DNA of 64,000 nucleotides from Bifiguratus adelaidae (lineage: Eukaryota; Mucoromycota; Endogonomycetes; Endogonales). The notes under the pieces are model-generated. The model did not search any database. It saw only the letters and a program-made list of their open reading frames with translations, and had not been told where the DNA came from. Below are positions 47,201-58,912 of the stretch, piece by piece (positions within the stretch are counted from its first letter, which is position 1; each line of letters starts with the position of its first letter). Location: NCBI GenBank assembly GCA_002261195.1, contig MVBO01000032.1, positions 3,086 through 67,085 of the forward strand, read 5' to 3'. A program made the position numbers and the translations under genes.

Positions 47201-49133
47201 GAACGACAAGTGGTGAGAGATCACTGGTCATGATCGTCAAGGAGACCCTTCAGCGGCTGGATACGAGGCGAGTTTGCATGCTGGTGATAGAGATCGCGTC
47301 TTTGGCTTTTTAGATCAACTGGTCGACAAGGGCCAGTCTGGCACGATCGAGTACAGATGGGCGCAAGCAGACGGCTCCGAGCGCTGGTGTATCTGTCAAA
47401 TCATTGTGAACAAAGACGACAACGATGCGGTGCAAGGTTTTATTGGCGCCTTGACGGATGTGACCGAAAGGCGGCTGCTAGAGAAGCAGCGACTCGACGC
47501 GCTTGCGATAGCCGAACAACAACAGCGTAGACGTGCCGAAGAAGCCGAGGCCATCAAACAACAACAGGAACTCTTCATTGATAGGACATGTCATGAACTA
47601 CGCAACCCGCTCAATGGTATCTACCATAATGCCGATATTCTGCAGGATAGTCTTACCCGCATGCACAAGGAGGTGGGCTCTCTTCGCACCACAGCTTCGA
47701 ACTCTCATGGGATGGACGCCAGCGAGGAGGCGGAAATTAGTGGATCCGTCACAAAAGTTATGGAATGGCTAGGAAGCGAGATGGTACAAGATCTTGAGGC
47801 TGTCGAAACCATCAATCTCTGTGCCCTACACCAAAAGAAGATTGCGGACGATGTTCTGCAAATGTCCAAGATCAGCATGAATCTGGTGGTCTTGTCTTAT
47901 CAAAACTTTGATCCTGCGCAAGAGATCACCAATATCATTCGCATGTTCGAATCGGAGCTCAAGAACAAGGAGATTGAGAGCAAATTCGTCGTTGGAGAAG
48001 GTTACAGGAACGTTCGCGTACGGTCTGTGAAGGGTGATCCTACTCGCTTAGGTCAAGTGGTGATCAATCTCTTGGCCAATGCCATCCGCTTCACGGAGAA
48101 GTCCAGCAGAAAGCTCATCACCATCAAACTCGACGCAGAACCTGTCAAAGCTAAGGACAAGATCACCCTTCCGGTAATATCTGCACCCAAGTCTCCCCTA
48201 TTGTCGCCGCAAACAGCTGTACCATCCGCCTTCTTGAATTTTCATCCCGAGCCGACGCCACTTCCGGAGAGCGAAAGCCCTTCCTCCGACCAAATCTAAC
48301 TTCGTGTGTCCATTAAGGATACGGGTGTGGGCATGACGCCTGATGAACAAACTCAACTGTTTCGAAGATTCAGACAAGCAAACCCCAAGACATATTCCGA
48401 GTTTGGAGGCAACGGGCTCGGGTTATTCATCAGCAAGCATCTTATCGAATTGCAAGGTGGCGAGATCCATGTGGAGAGTGACAAGGATGTGGGAACAACC
48501 TTTCACTTTTACATTATATCCGAGTTGGGCACGGATAATCCTCCTACTCCGGACAAAGTAGAACGTCCGGTCATGTCTTCGGGTATCACAGACGATATCG
48601 ACATTAAGGACATTGTCAACAAAATCGGTCCGAGACAGCCCGCCATCAGTCTAGGCGCTAGACCGACATTAGGTTCAAGAGAGCCGTCAGGAAACTCTGT
48701 GACATCCGCTGTGGTTGGTGGTGAAGACACTAATGCCTGTGTGCTGGTCGTGGAGGATAACTTGGTCAATCAAAAGATCTTGACTCGGCAGATCAAAACG
48801 ATGGGACACTCCGCACAAGTGGCCCACAATGGCCTAGAAGCACTGGATCGGCTACGAGCGAGCCCAGTTTGTCCCTTTGACGTTATTCTCATGGATATTA
48901 AGATGCCAATCATGGACGGCATCCAGGCGACATATGCAATTCGCGTTCTGGAGCAAGAAGGCAAGCTTACGCCCCTAAACGACCGTGAAAAAAGGATACC
49001 CATCATTGTGGTGACCGGAAACGCGAGAAAGGAACAACTGGAGAAGGCGCTGGATGCAGGCATGGATGACTGCATCGTTAAACCCTATACCAAGGTGGAG
49101 CTCGCCGATAAACTAGAGCAGTTCCTTCGGTAG
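44203..49133 (+). pseudogene. Hybrid histidine kinase, broken
   Basis: An intronless two-component signalling kinase with a doubled core. Order: disordered Ser/Thr region; PAS/GAF-like sensor (RQFNWESTSLGSISNWP); HisKA with SHELRTPLTLILSPLED (about 45825); HATPase with NLIGNAFKFT and GTGIGLALTMELV; receiver 1 (VLLADDNPDMQRYI); PAS (FQLNPEGKIVYANDKW); second HisKA with CHELRNPLNGI (47590); HATPase with DTGVGM and GNGLGLFISKHL; receiver 2 (LVVEDNLVNQKIL, phospho-Asp in LMDIKMP). Lesions: one base missing at about 46103 (VTL then EVDCEENGRKVWVD in the next frame), in-frame TGA at 47214-47216, and in-frame TAA at 48297-48299. In receiver 1 the phospho-acceptor is Asn (VTNVMMP, codon 46848-46850). 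The 5' end has no ATG before 44203. Receiver 2 looks intact. Confidence 0.88.
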
Positions 49134-50044
49134 TCGCACGTATATAGAGCATGTTTGTATATCCATCATGTACATCTAGCCATTTTTACACTGTAATCAT
49201 AGTTCGAGATAACACTGCCGCTAGCATGACAGATTGACAGATTTGTGAGGATAACAGTTAGCCATAGGTGAGAGAGCCAGTCAAAGTTACGGGAGTCTGA
49301 TCGACTGCTCGTCAACCCCTGATTGCCGATCAATATCTGATCGTCAACCACGGCGTATCAGACCATGTTACACATCCCACACATGGCATCGGCAGACGAG
49401 ACAAGTGTATATATTTTGATCAAGTGCAGTATACGGCTGATAGATGATCATAGTCATTTCTACTGACGATGACAAGTATGACCTCTATCCTACAATTGAC
49501 CATCAACAATCCTCAATTCGATCTGTGTGCGGTCTATAATTCCACATCACGTGTTCAAACAATGGCAACGTTTCTCTCTTTGCCACTTTCCATGAGTGAA
49601 AAGCTCACTTGCTATGTGTCCATTACTCCTGTTTGCCCAACCTTATCATCCACCATCACATGTTTCTCGGCCAAAAGACCAATCATGGATGTATTTCTCT
49701 CCGGATCTCCCCTTTCCTTGCCGACCCAATGCTTCCACACACACACTCAAATTCGCTGTCACATCACAACAACATTCGTGTCACGAGCTTGCCGTCGAGT
49801 CCTTTTGCTCCCTTGTCACACGACTATCCTTGATCACCTCACCTTCTTTCTCTAAGCGCAAACCTCTCTTTCGTTCGCTCGCGTTCTCTCGCGCTTCTTT
49901 CGCTTCAACAAAAATCTGAAAAAGGAAATCTGCTCACCATTGACAGCATCGACGGGCGTCCATTCAGATCACCCTTTGGCCACGACTGATCTACGCGTCA
50001 TAAGTATACTCGGTTGAGGGCTCATTGCCACTAGTGGCCCACGC
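49134..50044. other. Intergenic / promoter region
   Basis: A 911-bp spacer. The 129-codon frame at 49469-49855 is Thr/Ser/Cys-rich without domain signs and is not called. CT-rich tracts with TTTCTCTCTTTG and CGCTCGCGTTCTCTCGCG at 49850-49900 look like the leader of the downstream gene. Confidence 0.5.
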
Positions 50045-53000
50045 ATGTCGTCAAGATCAATGAGACAGCGTGCTGCGGATGAGCCGCCTACAAAACGGAG
50101 TCGGAGTGATGAAGCTCCTCATACGGAAGTCAAGGGAGAGCTGATTGACATCAATGCTGCTTGCAAGGAAGTTTTGCAAGAGATTTCAGAGTTCAAGGAC
50201 GAAAAGTAGGTGCACCATTTATAATCATGCCATGACTAACAAGCCACTCTAGTGATCGCGTCCTCAGCAAAATGTTTTTGAAGCTTCCCTCTAGAAAACT
50301 CTATCCAGACTATTACGCCTTCATCAATGAACCGCTCTCGCTTGAGAACATCAAGGTATGACATGACACCAAAATTTGATCGCGCATTTTTGCTCATGTT
50401 GACGGTCTCTGCAGGGAAAACTCAATGGGAACAAGTACGCGAGCTTTCAAGAGTTCAAGGATGATATGGACAAGGTGTTCAATAACGCGCAGGAATACAA
50501 TGAAAGTAGCTCCATGATTTATCAAGATGCTAGTGTTCTTCAGGTAGGTTGCGAAGGATCGGCCTAGCCCGCATATTCACCTTGCCTTGATAGGGTCTCA
50601 TGCGCGACAAGATGCTTGCATATCTACCTCGCAAAAGTCTAAGGAGATCGGGAGCAGAAAAAGCCGCCGCGGCGCCACCTGAGCCTCCCCAGGCCGCGGA
50701 ACCAAAATTGAAGCCCATCAAACTGCGGCTTACAGCGCACAATGAGGAGGATGGTGAGAAGAAATCCGACAAAAAGGCGCATCATCACAAAGACCATAAA
50801 GATAAGGGCGATAAGAAGCCTGACAAGGCCGACAAAAAGGCAGAAACGCCCGACAAAGGCCACGATAAGAAATCGTCTTCTGCTAACGTTTTACCAAAGA
50901 GTAAGTAGGCGTTTTCATTGTTGCTACCTTGACATTAACGTTGCCTTCTTCCAAGTCGTCCTCAAAACCAAAAATACCCAAAAGATCATTCAACAACTCA
51001 TTGAGCGTATCAATGACAAGACACAAGATAAATTCTTGTCCATCCTGGAAGAGCATTCTAACATTGACATCAATACACTCGTTCCAACTGAAATGTATGG
51101 TCAGCCGTTCACTTGGTCTGTCTTACACGCTGCTGCCTATGGTGGAGATTCGAAGGTTGTGAAAATTCTCATGGAACAAGGAGCCGACATCAATCTCAGG
51201 GATACTTGGCATGGTGGCGACGCCTTGGCGTGGGCCGCTTTTGGGGACAAGCATCGAATCGTCAAAATGCTCATCGAAAAGTACGGTGCTGACCCACATG
51301 CAAAGAACGATGACGGTCAAGAAGCCTACGATATTGTATCGAATCCACTGGATCCTCGCTGGGAAGGCATCCTAACCTCCGAGCTTCGACAACCGGAACC
51401 TTCGGCTCCACCTCCTGCAAAGGAAAATGATAAAACGGTCATTCGCATCCGGCCGCAGAGACGACCATCTACTGCTGAGGATGCAAACGAGGCCCAGAAA
51501 AAGCCCAGCTCACAGGGCAAGCCAGACGCGTCTGTCGAGGTCACTGAAGCAGAGCAACGAGCGTACTCTCAAAGTCAAGGCGGTGTTCGAGGAGTGGCTG
51601 CGAGTGGCAAAGAGTTTAGTCAAGTGGAGTTTATGAAGGAAATGTTTGCCGCTATAAGCGATCATGAGACTGGGTATGTGATCCCATTCATCGAGTCCAC
51701 GAATGACAGACTAAACTTGTTCTAGTGGTCGACATGAAAGTGAAATGTTCCAAGAGTTACCGAGCAAGGAAGAGTACCCAGAGTACTATCAAGTCATTGA
51801 GAATCCCATCTCTCTCGAGCAAATCCAGGTTCGTCTTTTACGTTGACTCTGATATGAAGGTTCGCTGATATCCATATTCGTCGTTTAGCAAAAGATGCGC
51901 AATGGCTACAAAACACTCGAAGACTTTGAGAAAGACATGTGGAGACTGTTTGAGAATGCTCTTTTCTTTAACGAAGAGGGCTCACAAATCTACAAGGACG
52001 CGAAAAGGTTACAGGTAAGTTTATCGCGCAATTCCCAAAATCAGAAAAACTTTAGTAACTGACCTAAATACTCAGAAAATATACTACAACCACAAGAAGC
52101 ATTTATTAGACCTTCATGGGATAACCAAGAAGCATGCAATCACAAACTTCATGACCACTCCCATCTCTAAAACTCCCTACAAGCCTTCTCCTCCCATCGG
52201 TACAACAACGACGACGTTAGCGCCAACGTCTGTGCCCGAATTCGTCACACCCATCACCACTACGCCCGTTTCTAATACATCCATTCTACAAATGCCTTAC
52301 AGCATGCCCAATTACTCCAACTTTTCTATGAATGGTGTACCCTCCCCAGCCTCGCCCATTGACGACAGCAAGATGACACTGAAATTCAGACCAACTACAT
52401 TTGAGAATAATCAAGGCGATGTTCAGGTTGTCCCAGTGAAGAGAGGAAGAGGTCGACCACGCAAATATCCTTTACCCGAGGGTTCTCTACCGAATCATGC
52501 GGGCATGAGGAAAGCCAACCAAATCACAAGCGCGAGTTTTGTGAACAACCAAATCGCACGAGCGACCCCAAAACCCGCACCACCGCCACCCCCGCCGGAA
52601 CCCGAACTCAACATCGATTTCGACGCGATCGATTTCGAGGAAGGTCTCGTGCCACCCAATGTGCCCAAACTTCCCATCATTCCCTTTATGACGCTTGCCA
52701 CGGAGGACGGAAGCAAACCAAGTAAGTAGCTTTTGCGGCGCGTGCCGATTGACTTTGCACGCCTATTGACCATTCTCTAGGTGCCCCATTGCTATCTGCC
52801 ATTGTCTGTGAATCCGATGACAAATCCTTCATCATGACGCTCGACCCATTAATTCCTTCTCATAGTCTCATTGTCGACCGTGGCGTGCGCTTTCTCTCCA
52901 TCAAACCGTATCCACAGACCAACCTTCCAAGGCATACCACGTTCCATTACTGGATATCCACAAGCAGCAGCCTGGACTTTATGAATCCTATCGTACCCAG

Positions 53001-53397
53001 AAACATGCATCACTACCAGAGACGGCGATGGCTGCAACAGGGACGAACATTGGCGGCTGAGGAACGCGATAGAAAGGCCATGTTGGACGCCATTGAACGC
53101 GATCCAGCTAAAAAGAAAGCGTCAACGGGGGACACGGATGGCGACGGTGACAAGGATGGCATTGACGTTGAAGCTACCTCGCCCATGTCGATCGAGGATG
53201 ATGCAATGAATGCAGAAGAGGAAGACGACTGGGATGAGGAAGCCGAAGAGTACAAGGACAAGTGGATGGCGCGTCTAATGCCAGGACTCAATGTGGTTGA
53301 CCTTATCGTCAGCATTGCCCAAGACGATGGAGGTATAGCCAAGTTCTCGCCAGACAAAACGCAGCGGTTCTATCTGTTCGTCACCAAACCTGTCTAG
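50045..53397 (+). CDS. RSC-like chromatin remodeller subunit: bromodomain-ankyrin-bromodomain
   Basis: A nuclear acetyl-lysine reader, closest to fungal Rsc4-type tandem bromodomain subunits. Exons from ATG 50045: MSSRSMRQRAA, bromodomain 1 (LPSRKLYPDYYAFINEPLSL, then NNAQEYNESSSMIYQDA), and a Lys/His/Asp-rich linker (50700-50900). Ankyrin repeats follow (VLHAAAYGGDSKVVKILMEQ, GADINLRDTWHGGDALAWAA, IVKMLIEKYGADPHAKNDDG). Bromodomain 2 has LPSKEEYPEYYQVIENPISL and ENALFFNEEGSQIYKDA. Then comes a Pro/Thr-rich linker, an AT-hook (KRGRGRPRKYP at 52440) and a C-terminal beta-rich domain (52789-53397) with an acidic stretch. The acetyl-lysine-binding Asn is present in both bromodomains (YNESS, FNEEG). 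About 7 introns. Convergent with TMEM14. The Rsc4 assignment is by architecture; the ankyrin insert is unusual. Confidence 0.88.
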
Positions 53398-53481
53398 AGC
53401 TATGTATCATTTGCATATTGCGTCATTTCAGATATATAAAGCCAGTGAAACGTTATATACATCCCTCTTGGGGTATTCGGG

Positions 53482-53930
53482 TCACAATAGGCGGGAAGCA
53501 TAACGTGCCGACATGATCAAACTAGATGCGACATTGAGCGGGCGGATAATTGTGGTCCGGATCTGAGTATGGCTTACCTCAAGAGCGATACCAATCCGGC
53601 GGGCATAAACTTGCCACTCTTGCTGAAGCGTAATCCCATCACCAGGCACAGGATCAAGGAAACCACTGCCTCCGGTGTCAAAAGGCCGAACGGAGGGAAC
53701 TTTTACCCGACTTACCTAACGCCAACAAGACGTTTCGTCCATCTCGGGACACGTTTCTAGCCCCGAGTCCGGCTAAAACGGCAAAGACACTACCAGACAC
53801 CAAGGAAGGCACAGAACCTATCACACGTCAGAGCGAAAGTACTTTTTGTGCCTTACTCACCTGCTTTGATGTAGCCAATGAGGCCACCGACAAACACGGT
53901 CAGTGCATACGCGTATCCCACTGTATCCAT
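53482..53930 (-). CDS. TMEM14-family small membrane protein
   Basis: A TMEM14/UPF0136 protein (yeast Tmh11 family), a small four-helix mitochondrial-type membrane protein; the mammalian one takes part in heme precursor transport. Found by splicing only. Exon 1 reads MDTVGYAYALTVFVGGLIGYIKAG, exon 2 SVPSLVSGSVFAVLAGLGARNVS. Exon 3 must begin after GGCAG (53657) to read VVSLILCLVMGLRFSKSGKF then MPAGLVSLL, and exon 4 LIMSARYASRLL with TGA at 53482-53484. The motifs FVGGLIGY, SGSVFA and MGLRFSKSGKFMPAG are family hallmarks, and each splice keeps frame. The start codon at 53928-53930 is 131 bp from the divergent uracil-DNA glycosylase start. No lesion was found. Confidence 0.88.
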
Positions 53931-54061
53931 CGCAGGTAAAACTTTAGCGAGCGCAGACGAGAAGCGACTCTTTGAGAGCGAAGAACAAGCGTAGAAGCCT
54001 TTGAGTCTAAAGTTTGAAGCTTGCTCGGCTTTAACACGCGGCTTGGAGCTTCCATCACGTG

Positions 54062-55422
54062 ATGCTCCGCGTCCATTCAGCGCGTCTGGAGATGGCTTCG
54101 CAACGCGTTTCCGAACTTGTCACACATCGCTATTCAAGGCGCGTCTGTCTCCCGACTGTTCACGCCGCCAACCCTATAGCGAGTACCATGATTTCAGACG
54201 AGATTGCAGAACTGCTAAGTGAGGAAGGCAACAGTTTACTCGCTTCCGAACAAGAACTCGATGAACTCGAGGCATCCCTACAAGCCGACGAGTCAGAGCA
54301 AGTCTCGACATTTTTAGAGGAAGCGACCAATGTCGTTGAAATCAAGAAGCGCAAAGTAGAGACGAATGTGGAAGTACAAAAGACAACTCCACAAGCGCTG
54401 AAACGAACGAGATCGGAAGCCGAAAACATCAATCCGACGACACAACGGTCGCTCTTTTCCACATGGACCAAAACGACCACGACAGTACAAACGAAACCGC
54501 TGGATTTGGACCAGGCGTGGAAGCATTTGACGCCTGAGCAACGTGCTCTGCTGGCTACCGAAGAAAAGACGATGCATCGGTCATGGTTGAAACTTTTGGC
54601 ACCAGAGATGGCCAAGCCTTATTTTATAGAGGTAGGGTGACATCGAGATACGATGAGGATTGCATAGGGTGATTGAACACGTCTTGTATCAGCTTAAAAA
54701 GCTTGTGCAAAGCGAAGCCAAGGCTGGTAAAAAGATATTTCCACCGGGTAAGCTCAAGAGGCTACAAAGCTCGATTCGAGGGATACTGAATGGTTGCGCT
54801 TTAGAAAGCGAAGTCTATAGTTGGTCCAACTTTACCCCACTAGACAATGTCAAGGTCGTCATTCTCGGCCAAGGTAGGTTATATTCACACACACTCACTA
54901 ATCACAGTCTAACCTGACATCTGTTGTCGCTGACTAGATCCATATCACAATGATGGACAAGCACATGGTCTTTGCTTTTCGGTGCGCAAGGGCGTACGGA
55001 TACCGCCGTCGCTTGTCAACATTTACAAGGGCCTCAAAATCGATATACCCGATTTCCGCGTTCCTAACCACGGATACCTAGAGAATTGGGCCAAAGAAGG
55101 GGTCCTCATGCTCAATACTTGTCTGACGGTGCGCGCTCATGAAGCCAATAGCCATTCCAACAAGGGTTGGGAAAAATTCACAGATCACATCATGGAACAT
55201 CTCGGCCAGAAACGGTCCAATATCGTGTTCATGTTGTGGGGTAAACCGGCTCAACTACGAGGCAGCAAAATCAATCGAAAGCAACATCTCGTCTTGACTT
55301 CTGTTCATCCGTCGCCTCTTTCGGCTTCTCGAGGGTTTTTTGAGTGTAAGCATTGGAGTGCGGCTAACCGATATCTCAAAGAACATGGTCGAGAACCTGT
55401 GAATTGGGATTGTCTAGTGTAA
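54062..55422 (+). CDS. UNG1: Uracil-DNA glycosylase
   Basis: A base-excision repair enzyme that removes uracil from DNA. Exons: 54062-54631; 54693-about 54750 (PYFIE joined to LKKLVQSEAKAGKKIFPP); about 54804-54874 (SEVYSWSNFTPLDNVKVVIL, GQ); and about 54939-55422. Spliced motifs: water-activating GQDPYHNDGQAHGLCFS, LMLNTCLTVRAHEANSHSNK, and the Leu-intercalation loop HPSPLSASRGFF. The N-terminal extension holds a PIP-box-like PCNA motif QRSLFSTW and an RPA-like acidic helix. From ATG 54062 the first 40 residues are Arg-rich and nearly free of acid, as in mitochondrial presequences. The ATG at 54188 (MISDEIAELL) would give a nuclear form. The stop at 55422 lies 32 bp from the convergent NSRP1 stop. 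Confidence 0.95.
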
Positions 55423-55454
55423 CATGTGCAGTTGTATTTACAGTGGATAGCAAG

Positions 55455-56558
55455 TCATTCATCATCCTTCTTTTCTTCCATTTTGGCCTTTTTTCTCGCT
55501 AGATACCGTTCGCGTGCGCTCAGGGCACCCTCCTCCGTCGTCCTCTTTTTGTTGGCTTCCTCTAATTTACGCGCCGCTTCACGCTCTGCTTCTTTAGCCT
55601 CTCGTTGCTTCTCGAGCAATTGCGCCTCCAATTGTTCACTCATGTAGAAGCGTCCCGGCCGACGACGTTCATGGCCTTGTTGTTTGGTCGGTTGTCGCGC
55701 TGTAGATTGTTGCGCTTGCGTGATCTGTTTGGCCTTAGCAGAGACATTGAGACCGGCGGACAACAATTGACGTTTATCGACAATTTGCCCATCGTCATTT
55801 AGAATGACGTCTTTCCCTTCCCGTTGCGCGGCCATTGCGAGTTGAGTGTCTGAGAGTTCTGTTGGTTCAGGTGTGGCTTCCTGAGAGTCGGCGGTCGTGG
55901 ATTTTGCATTTGCGACGGTGGCGGCGTGGTCTGTTTCGGTGCTATCGAGCAGAGATCGATAAAATCGGGACATGTTACTCCCAGCTTTAGCAGCATTCGC
56001 GGCTACAAGACATTCGCGTTCAGTAGCATGGCCTATGCCCCCCGCCTTCTTCACCAGAGACGTACCTTCTCGTTTTGCCTCCTCTTCCTCGGCCCGTTTC
56101 AATTCTTCCATCTGCTGCCGATAAGCATCCGTCACAAATCGTTCACTATTGGCAAACTCTTCGCCCTCAGCCTCCCTCTCCCGCTGTACTTTCTTTTCCT
56201 CAGCCAACAATCGATCCCGTTTCCGCGTTTCGGCCATTTCCAGCAAATGTCCTATATATTTTGGTTTCTTGCTCGTCTCACCACGACGCGCCTCCACCTT
56301 GGCCCTTTCACCCGCCTTGATCCCATCCCATACACCATCGTAGTCAAAAACGTTTGGATCTTCCTTGAGCGCCTCTTCAATCTGTTGCTTGTGTTTTCGT
56401 TGACTTGCCGTCGACAGTTGAGATTGTTGAATAGATTTATTCGCTCTGGCTACATTTGTATCAATCTCTTCATCAGAATCAGACTCGGCAGCCAATGTCC
56501 TAGGTGTGGCTGTCTTTTTTGGTGCAATGTTTAAGCCAAACTTCAGTACGGGCGGCAT
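55455..56558 (-). CDS. NSRP1-like nuclear splicing regulator (CCDC55/DUF2040)
   Basis: A single-exon, 367-residue, highly charged coiled-coil protein. It starts MPPVLKFGLNIAPKK and has the DUF2040 core: IEEALKEDPNVFDYDGVWD, KKPKYIGHLLEMAETRKRDR and SERFVTDAYRQQMEELKRAE. This matches the N-terminal domain of nuclear speckle splicing regulatory protein 1, which acts in alternative splicing in animals. The animal RS-rich tail is replaced by a Gln/Glu-rich coiled coil ending RYLARKKAKMEEKKDDE. The start is ATG 56556-56558; upstream codons lack an ATG. A CT-rich promoter lies between it and the next gene. Confidence 0.9.
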   Translation of the reverse strand: MPPVLKFGLNIAPKKTATPRTLAAESDSDEEIDTNVARANKSIQQSQLSTASQRKHKQQIEEALKEDPNVFDYDGVWDGIKAGERAKVEARRGETSKKPKYIGHLLEMAETRKRDRLLAEEKKVQREREAEGEEFANSERFVTDAYRQQMEELKRAEEEEAKREGTSLVKKAGGIGHATERECLVAANAAKAGSNMSRFYRSLLDSTETDHAATVANAKSTTADSQEATPEPTELSDTQLAMAAQREGKDVILNDDGQIVDKRQLLSAGLNVSAKAKQITQAQQSTARQPTKQQGHERRRPGRFYMSEQLEAQLLEKQREAKEAEREAARKLEEANKKRTTEEGALSARERYLARKKAKMEEKKDDE

Positions 56559-56869
56559 GAGCACAAAGGTCGGTCAGAGTGACGTCATGCAAGTGTTTCA
56601 AACTCATTCAATTGTTCCTCTTATTCTCTCACCTTCTCTCTCTTTCTCCTTCTCTCTCTTGTGTTCCTTCTTCTTCTTCTTTAACTGCCTCTCCACGTCA
56701 AGAGTATCCACAATATTCTGGTTGGTCTAGGCATTGATTGGAATTTACACTTGTCCTTGGGATCCATCGACCGCATATAACCATCCACCAAAGAATAGCA
56801 TGAGTAGGTGATTGGCTAAAATTTGGCTTCACCTTGTTCCTGTTCTTACTTACGGTAATTGGCTCTGTT

Positions 56870-58912
56870 ATGCTTTCGTCTTCCAAAGTCTATGCTCCAA
56901 GTCGTCATAGTGAAAAGGACCTTCCAACATCACCGTCCCCTGCCATGCCAGACTCGCATACACGACGTGATTCCACACCATCTGTGAAAGGCAAGCGGAT
57001 TCCTCCCAGGCAGCCTCCTCCGCCTATATCCAAGCATACGTCAACCGTTGCGCAAGAACACTTGGTGCAAGGACAGAGTGATTTACATCGTTCACGCTAT
57101 GCCAAAGACAATGACTCTGTGAGCGGACTGTCGGATGATTACAAACGTTTCACCGTGTCGGAATCCCCGTTACCTAATCCGAACACGTCAAGTCAGGGCA
57201 GCTCGAGTGTTTCAGAAAAGTGGGTGGGGAAGCAGAAGGAGCCAGAATATCTTCTGAATCGATCACAGCCTCAACAACCCTACATGCCTCGGTTAAACCA
57301 AGCATCGACCATGGGCTTCTATCACCAGGAGGAGGTAGAGAGCGCACGTCCGACATCCGGGGCCTTTCAGCAATATGCTCCATATCCAGCGGACATCTAT
57401 GCACCTCCGCAGCAATATCTACCATCTCAACATCTATCTGCCGGTAGTCCGCAACCGCAATCTCGTAGTGCTAATCAAACGCCATCTCCACATGGATCTA
57501 TATCGTCTTCATATAATACCAATGCATCGTCGCCTAACCCGGCGCACTCTCACTATCATAATCAGCATCCACCATCGCCGTCTACAGCTAGTATTACCAC
57601 CATCAATACCACGACTACCGGTTCTGGTTCTGGATCTGGTTCCGCATCCGGATCAGGATCAGGCTCGGGCTCTACGACACAGCCGCAAACACCATTACCC
57701 CTGCTCCTGAACGAGCCCCTACTCGACCATTCGCATCTTAAACCGGGTCACAAGGCTGCTCTTCTCTCCTATACCCAAACCATCAACCAGTACCGCGAAA
57801 ATGCAAAGAAGACACAGAATCCTGACATGATGTGCGATTTTGCTGTTTTCATGGTGGATGCAGCGCGGCCATTGCAGACTGGAAGCGAGGATGAGCAAGT
57901 ACGATGGGACTTCCTTGCCGAGGCGGAGAAGCTACTGAAACAGTTGGCTGCTCGGGGTCATTCCCAGTCACAGTACTATCTTGCGAACCTGTACGCCTCC
58001 GGCATGCTCTCCAAGAAGGGCAAGAACGAATTCGACAAGGCATTTCCCTTATACGTGCAAGCTACCAAGCACCATCACCCGGACGCTGCATACCGCGCTG
58101 CCAAGTGCTATGAGGATGGTTTGGGGGCCAGAAAAGATTCCTCAAAGGCTGTACAATTTTATAGGTAGGTGACCGAGAAATGACAGGTGCAAGCTTCTCA
58201 CCCTATTTATAGAAAAGCCTCCACGTTGAATCATCCTGGTGCCATGTATAGGCTTGGCATCGCCGAACTCAATGGCGAGCTAGGCATATCCAAAAACCCG
58301 CGCGATGGCGTCAAATGGCTTAAACGTGCTGCTGAGGCAGCCACACCAGAATATCCGCATGCTTTGCATGAACTGGCGCAGCTCCACGAGCGAGGTGTCG
58401 AGAACGTGGTCTTTGTCGATCATGAGTACAGCGTTTCCCTCTATGGACAGGCCGCCGAATTGGGATATGCGCCATCTGCTTTCCGTTTGGGCGAATGTTA
58501 CGAGTACGGCAAATTGGGCTGCCCACAAGATCCAGCCCTCAGTATACATTATTACACGGTCGCGGCTCGTCAAGGTCACCGGGAAGCCTGTTTTGCGCTC
58601 ACCGCTTGGTATCTCGTTGGCTCCCCGAACGTATTACCCCAAAACGACCACGAAGCGTACCTGTGGGCGCTCAAGGCAGCTGAGCAAGAGTTACCCAAGG
58701 CAGAATACGCAATCGGCTATTTTTCCGAGGTCGGCATCGGATGTCCAAAGGACTGGAACGTGGCCATGACCTGGTACAAGAAGGCAGCTGAACATGGTGA
58801 GAAGCGCGCTATTGCTCGCCTCGAGGGCAAAAGTGTCGAGGAAGTCAACCTCAGAGAAGCGCGATCCAAAAAGCATTCGAAAATGACCTCGGATGATTGC
58901 GTGATCATGTAA
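56870..58912 (+). CDS. SKT5: Chitin synthase activator Skt5/Chs4 (Sel1 repeats, CaaX box)
   Basis: A regulator that activates and localises chitin synthase at the bud neck or septum. Two exons, 56870-about 58165 and from about 58214. The N-terminal 270 residues are disordered, Ser/Pro/Gln-rich, with a (Gly-Ser)n run (57620-57670). Then come at least six Sel1/TPR-like repeats (for example SQYYLANLYASGMLSKKG, AAYRAAKCYEDGLGARKD, AMYRLGIAELNGELG, SAFRLGECYEYGKLG, AEYAIGYFSEVGIG). The protein ends CVIM, a CaaX box for farnesylation, as in yeast Skt5. The start is ATG 56870; a short 5' exon cannot be excluded. The gene is divergent from NSRP1. Confidence 0.92.

Noticed and set aside
49469-49855. 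129-codon ORF upstream of the bromodomain gene
   Set aside because: Low-complexity Thr/Ser/Cys composition, lies in a promoter-like CT-rich region, no domain.
53640-53720. Frameshift in the TMEM14 gene
   Set aside because: Using the acceptor GGCAG instead of the first AG restores the family sequence in frame, so no lesion is needed.
54637-54667. A 31-nt intron in UNG
   Set aside because: A 61-nt intron 54632-54692 joins PYFIE to LKKLVQSE and matches the family better.
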